Assembly: GCA_020433835.1 (NCBI GenBank)
Contig: JAGRBY010000491.1
Location: forward strand, 1-5,628
Direction: 5' to 3'
Origin: Anaerolineae bacterium
Lineage (GTDB): Bacteria; Chloroflexota; Anaerolineae; 4572-78; J111
DNA: 5,628 nucleotides
Positions within the stretch are counted from its first letter, which is position 1, and the number at the start of each line of letters is the position of its first letter. The notes below the pieces were generated by a model, which saw nothing but the letters and a program-made list of their open reading frames with translations, searched no databases and was not told the origin of the DNA. Positions 4,216 through 5,628 of this stretch are shown piece by piece. The translations under genes were made by a program, and so were the position numbers.

Positions 4216-5628
4216 TTAATTTTTGATAACGAGGGGGATATAGACGGAACTGTTATGGCTATAACCTGGATCGACCAACAGATCATCTGATACATTGCCT
4301 GCGCCGTCGATGACTTTGAGCCGGAAGCTTGCGGTGCTGTAGCTGGGGCTGGTGGTAAAAGCTGTGGGGTACTCCATAATAATGAAGCGGTCGAGCGCGA
4401 TGTCGGTTTTATCTAAAAAGGTAACATAGAGTTTGATGTCACTGGTGGCATTGGTCGCGGTATCGAAATCGACATGGAATTCCTGGTACGTGTCGGCCTC
4501 TCGGAAATCGACGCCGCGCAATCGGTGCAGGCCGATTACATCACCATCTGATTGCGCGATGATTTCTAAGCGCACGACTTCATCGGCCAGAGAATTGCTG
4601 CCGGCTTTGAGCCGAACGTAGGCCCGGTACGGCTGCGGCTCCGAGAAGGTGATGGCATCGCTTTGCCAAGTGCCGACGGGATCATCGGCGGTAATCGCTT
4701 GTAAGGCCTGGCCGTCTAAAGCGTCCGGGTCGTTCACCCACTGGCCGACAGGTTGATTGCTTACTTCCTGGCGCGTGAGCGTCGACTCTTCCCACAGCCA
4801 ATTTTTATCGCCCAGGGCCAGATAATTCGCCCCGGATGTGGTGTCTTCGGCTTGGAGCGTTAGCGATAACACCGGCGAGTCGGTGATAATGGTGGTGCCG
4901 GTCAGGGTGGTGGCCGTCGTTAACAAGCCGGTTGGGGCGATGCGATCCAGACCAATAACCACTTCCGGCGAAACGGCCCGTTGGTTGCCATCGTCAAACG
5001 TCTCGGCGGTTAGCACGAGCGTAGCGCTAACCAGGGCCTGGTCGGCCCAGCTTGTCGCATCAACCACATAGCCTGCGCTGTTCGCCGGCCCGGCCTCGTT
5101 GATGAGTAGGTTCGTTTCGGTTGGTGTTGAAAGATAAACGTTGGTCGCGTTAATGACGCCGCTGTTGTCGCTGGTGTTGATATCCAGGAAAAAGTGGTTG
5201 CCGGTGAGATATTGATTCGACCACGGCCAGGCCAACGTCACCTTAGGATCGGCGGCGCTGCCGCCGGGTTGTTCGATGGTGACGTCGGTGTAGTAGTGGC
5301 GTAAAATGGCCTGGTACGACCAGCCGTGCTGATCCGCCCAGCGCTGTGCACCCCACTGGCCCATCCCGTAGCCGTGTCCGTTGCGGGTTTGGCCGAAGGA
5401 AACCGGATCATCGACGGCTTGTAGGTAGATGGCATTGCTGTTGGTTTTGGTCGGGCTGGAATTTTCGGCGCTGAACATGGCGGTGATGATTTGGCCGTTG
5501 TAGGCGAGGTATTCGCCGGTAGTGTCATCGACAGCCTGATTGGTGCTGGCGACCGTGTCATCGCACATATATTGGTTGTTGACCCAATCGCTAACGTGAT
5601 AAGCGGCTGAGGGATTTTGTAGATATTT
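4216..5628 (-). CDS. SpoIID/LytB-type cell-wall protein with Ig-like and jelly-roll modules, C-terminal 470 residues
   Basis: The frame is open to the window edge, so the 5' end is missing; the ATG at 5568 is internal, because the 20 codons before it continue the domain. Residues 1 to about 120 (counted from the edge) are the end of a SpoIID domain: NQAVDDTTGEYLAYNGQIIT, then the signature GHGYGMGQWGAQ (84-95) and the closing SYQAILRHYYTDVTIE. SpoIID proteins are peptidoglycan lytic transglycosylases that cut denuded glycan strands; the catalytic Glu would lie upstream of the window. Next come beta-rich modules: one at about 120-225, an Ig-like one from about 226 (LDRIAPTG, LSLTLQAEDTTSGA), a jelly-roll carbohydrate-binding-like domain (about 305-420, with YRAYVRLKAG, YQEFHVDF and LDRFIIME) and a final Ig-like strand pair (FRLKVIDGAGNVSDD). 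The protein ends in SSVYIPLVIKN, like exported Chloroflexota proteins. It is probably secreted and wall-bound; outside spore formers such proteins are thought to remodel the wall. Confidence 0.88.
   Translation of the reverse strand, partial: KYLQNPSAAYHVSDWVNNQYMCDDTVASTNQAVDDTTGEYLAYNGQIITAMFSAENSSPTKTNSNAIYLQAVDDPVSFGQTRNGHGYGMGQWGAQRWADQHGWSYQAILRHYYTDVTIEQPGGSAADPKVTLAWPWSNQYLTGNHFFLDINTSDNSGVINATNVYLSTPTETNLLINEAGPANSAGYVVDATSWADQALVSATLVLTAETFDDGNQRAVSPEVVIGLDRIAPTGLLTTATTLTGTTIITDSPVLSLTLQAEDTTSGANYLALGDKNWLWEESTLTRQEVSNQPVGQWVNDPDALDGQALQAITADDPVGTWQSDAITFSEPQPYRAYVRLKAGSNSLADEVVRLEIIAQSDGDVIGLHRLRGVDFREADTYQEFHVDFDTATNATSDIKLYVTFLDKTDIALDRFIIMEYPTAFTTSPSYSTASFRLKVIDGAGNVSDDLLVDPGYSHNSSVYIPLVIKN

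Noticed and set aside
4216..5568. Treating the ATG at 5568 as the true start of the SpoIID-type gene
   Set aside because: The frame stays open for 20 more codons to the window edge, no Shine-Dalgarno precedes 5568, and the visible part lacks the first half of the SpoIID domain.

Overview
The window comes from a bacterial chromosome or contig with moderate GC (roughly half by eye). All six supported genes are on the minus strand, so transcription runs from position 5628 towards 1. Both ends cut through a gene. The best guess for the host is a Chloroflexota (Anaerolineae/Caldilineae-like) bacterium. The reasons are the secreted SpoIID-type protein carrying Ig-like and jelly-roll modules with a terminal ...YIPLVIKN tail, a type of ending I associate with exported proteins of that phylum, and the many small palindromic repeats between genes. 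This is inference from style; there is no rRNA or other marker gene here.

Layout in transcription order. 5628-4216: C-terminal 470 residues of a SpoIID/LytB-type cell-wall protein with beta-sandwich modules. 4215-3996: intergenic, with a 50-bp two-hairpin element (also a weak terminator) and a palindrome covering a TATACT box. 3995-3036: a YafY-type HTH/WYL regulator. 2920-2300: a DJ-1/PfpI-family protein. 2299-2084: a repeat-rich gap with a weak terminator-like hairpin. 2083-929: an alpha/beta-hydrolase epoxide hydrolase with its EHN domain. 916-485: a VOC (glyoxalase/bleomycin-resistance fold) protein whose Shine-Dalgarno overlaps the hydrolase stop codon. 484-249: an intergenic palindrome and a short tandem repeat. 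248-1: the start of an unrecognised helical protein.

The middle four genes look like a small detoxification or stress locus: a ligand-sensing WYL regulator followed by a DJ-1-like protein, an epoxide hydrolase and a VOC protein. Hydrolase and VOC gene are almost certainly co-transcribed; the links from regulator to DJ-1 and from DJ-1 to hydrolase are looser, because repeat-bearing gaps separate them. A joint role against electrophiles such as epoxides or reactive carbonyls is inference from gene families and neighbourhood.

The most distinctive feature is between the genes: five structurally different repeat or hairpin elements and one operator-like palindrome occupy the four large gaps, and one element runs into the 3' end of the regulator gene. 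No transposase, CRISPR array, tRNA or rRNA was seen. No gene-free stretch exceeds 300 bases.
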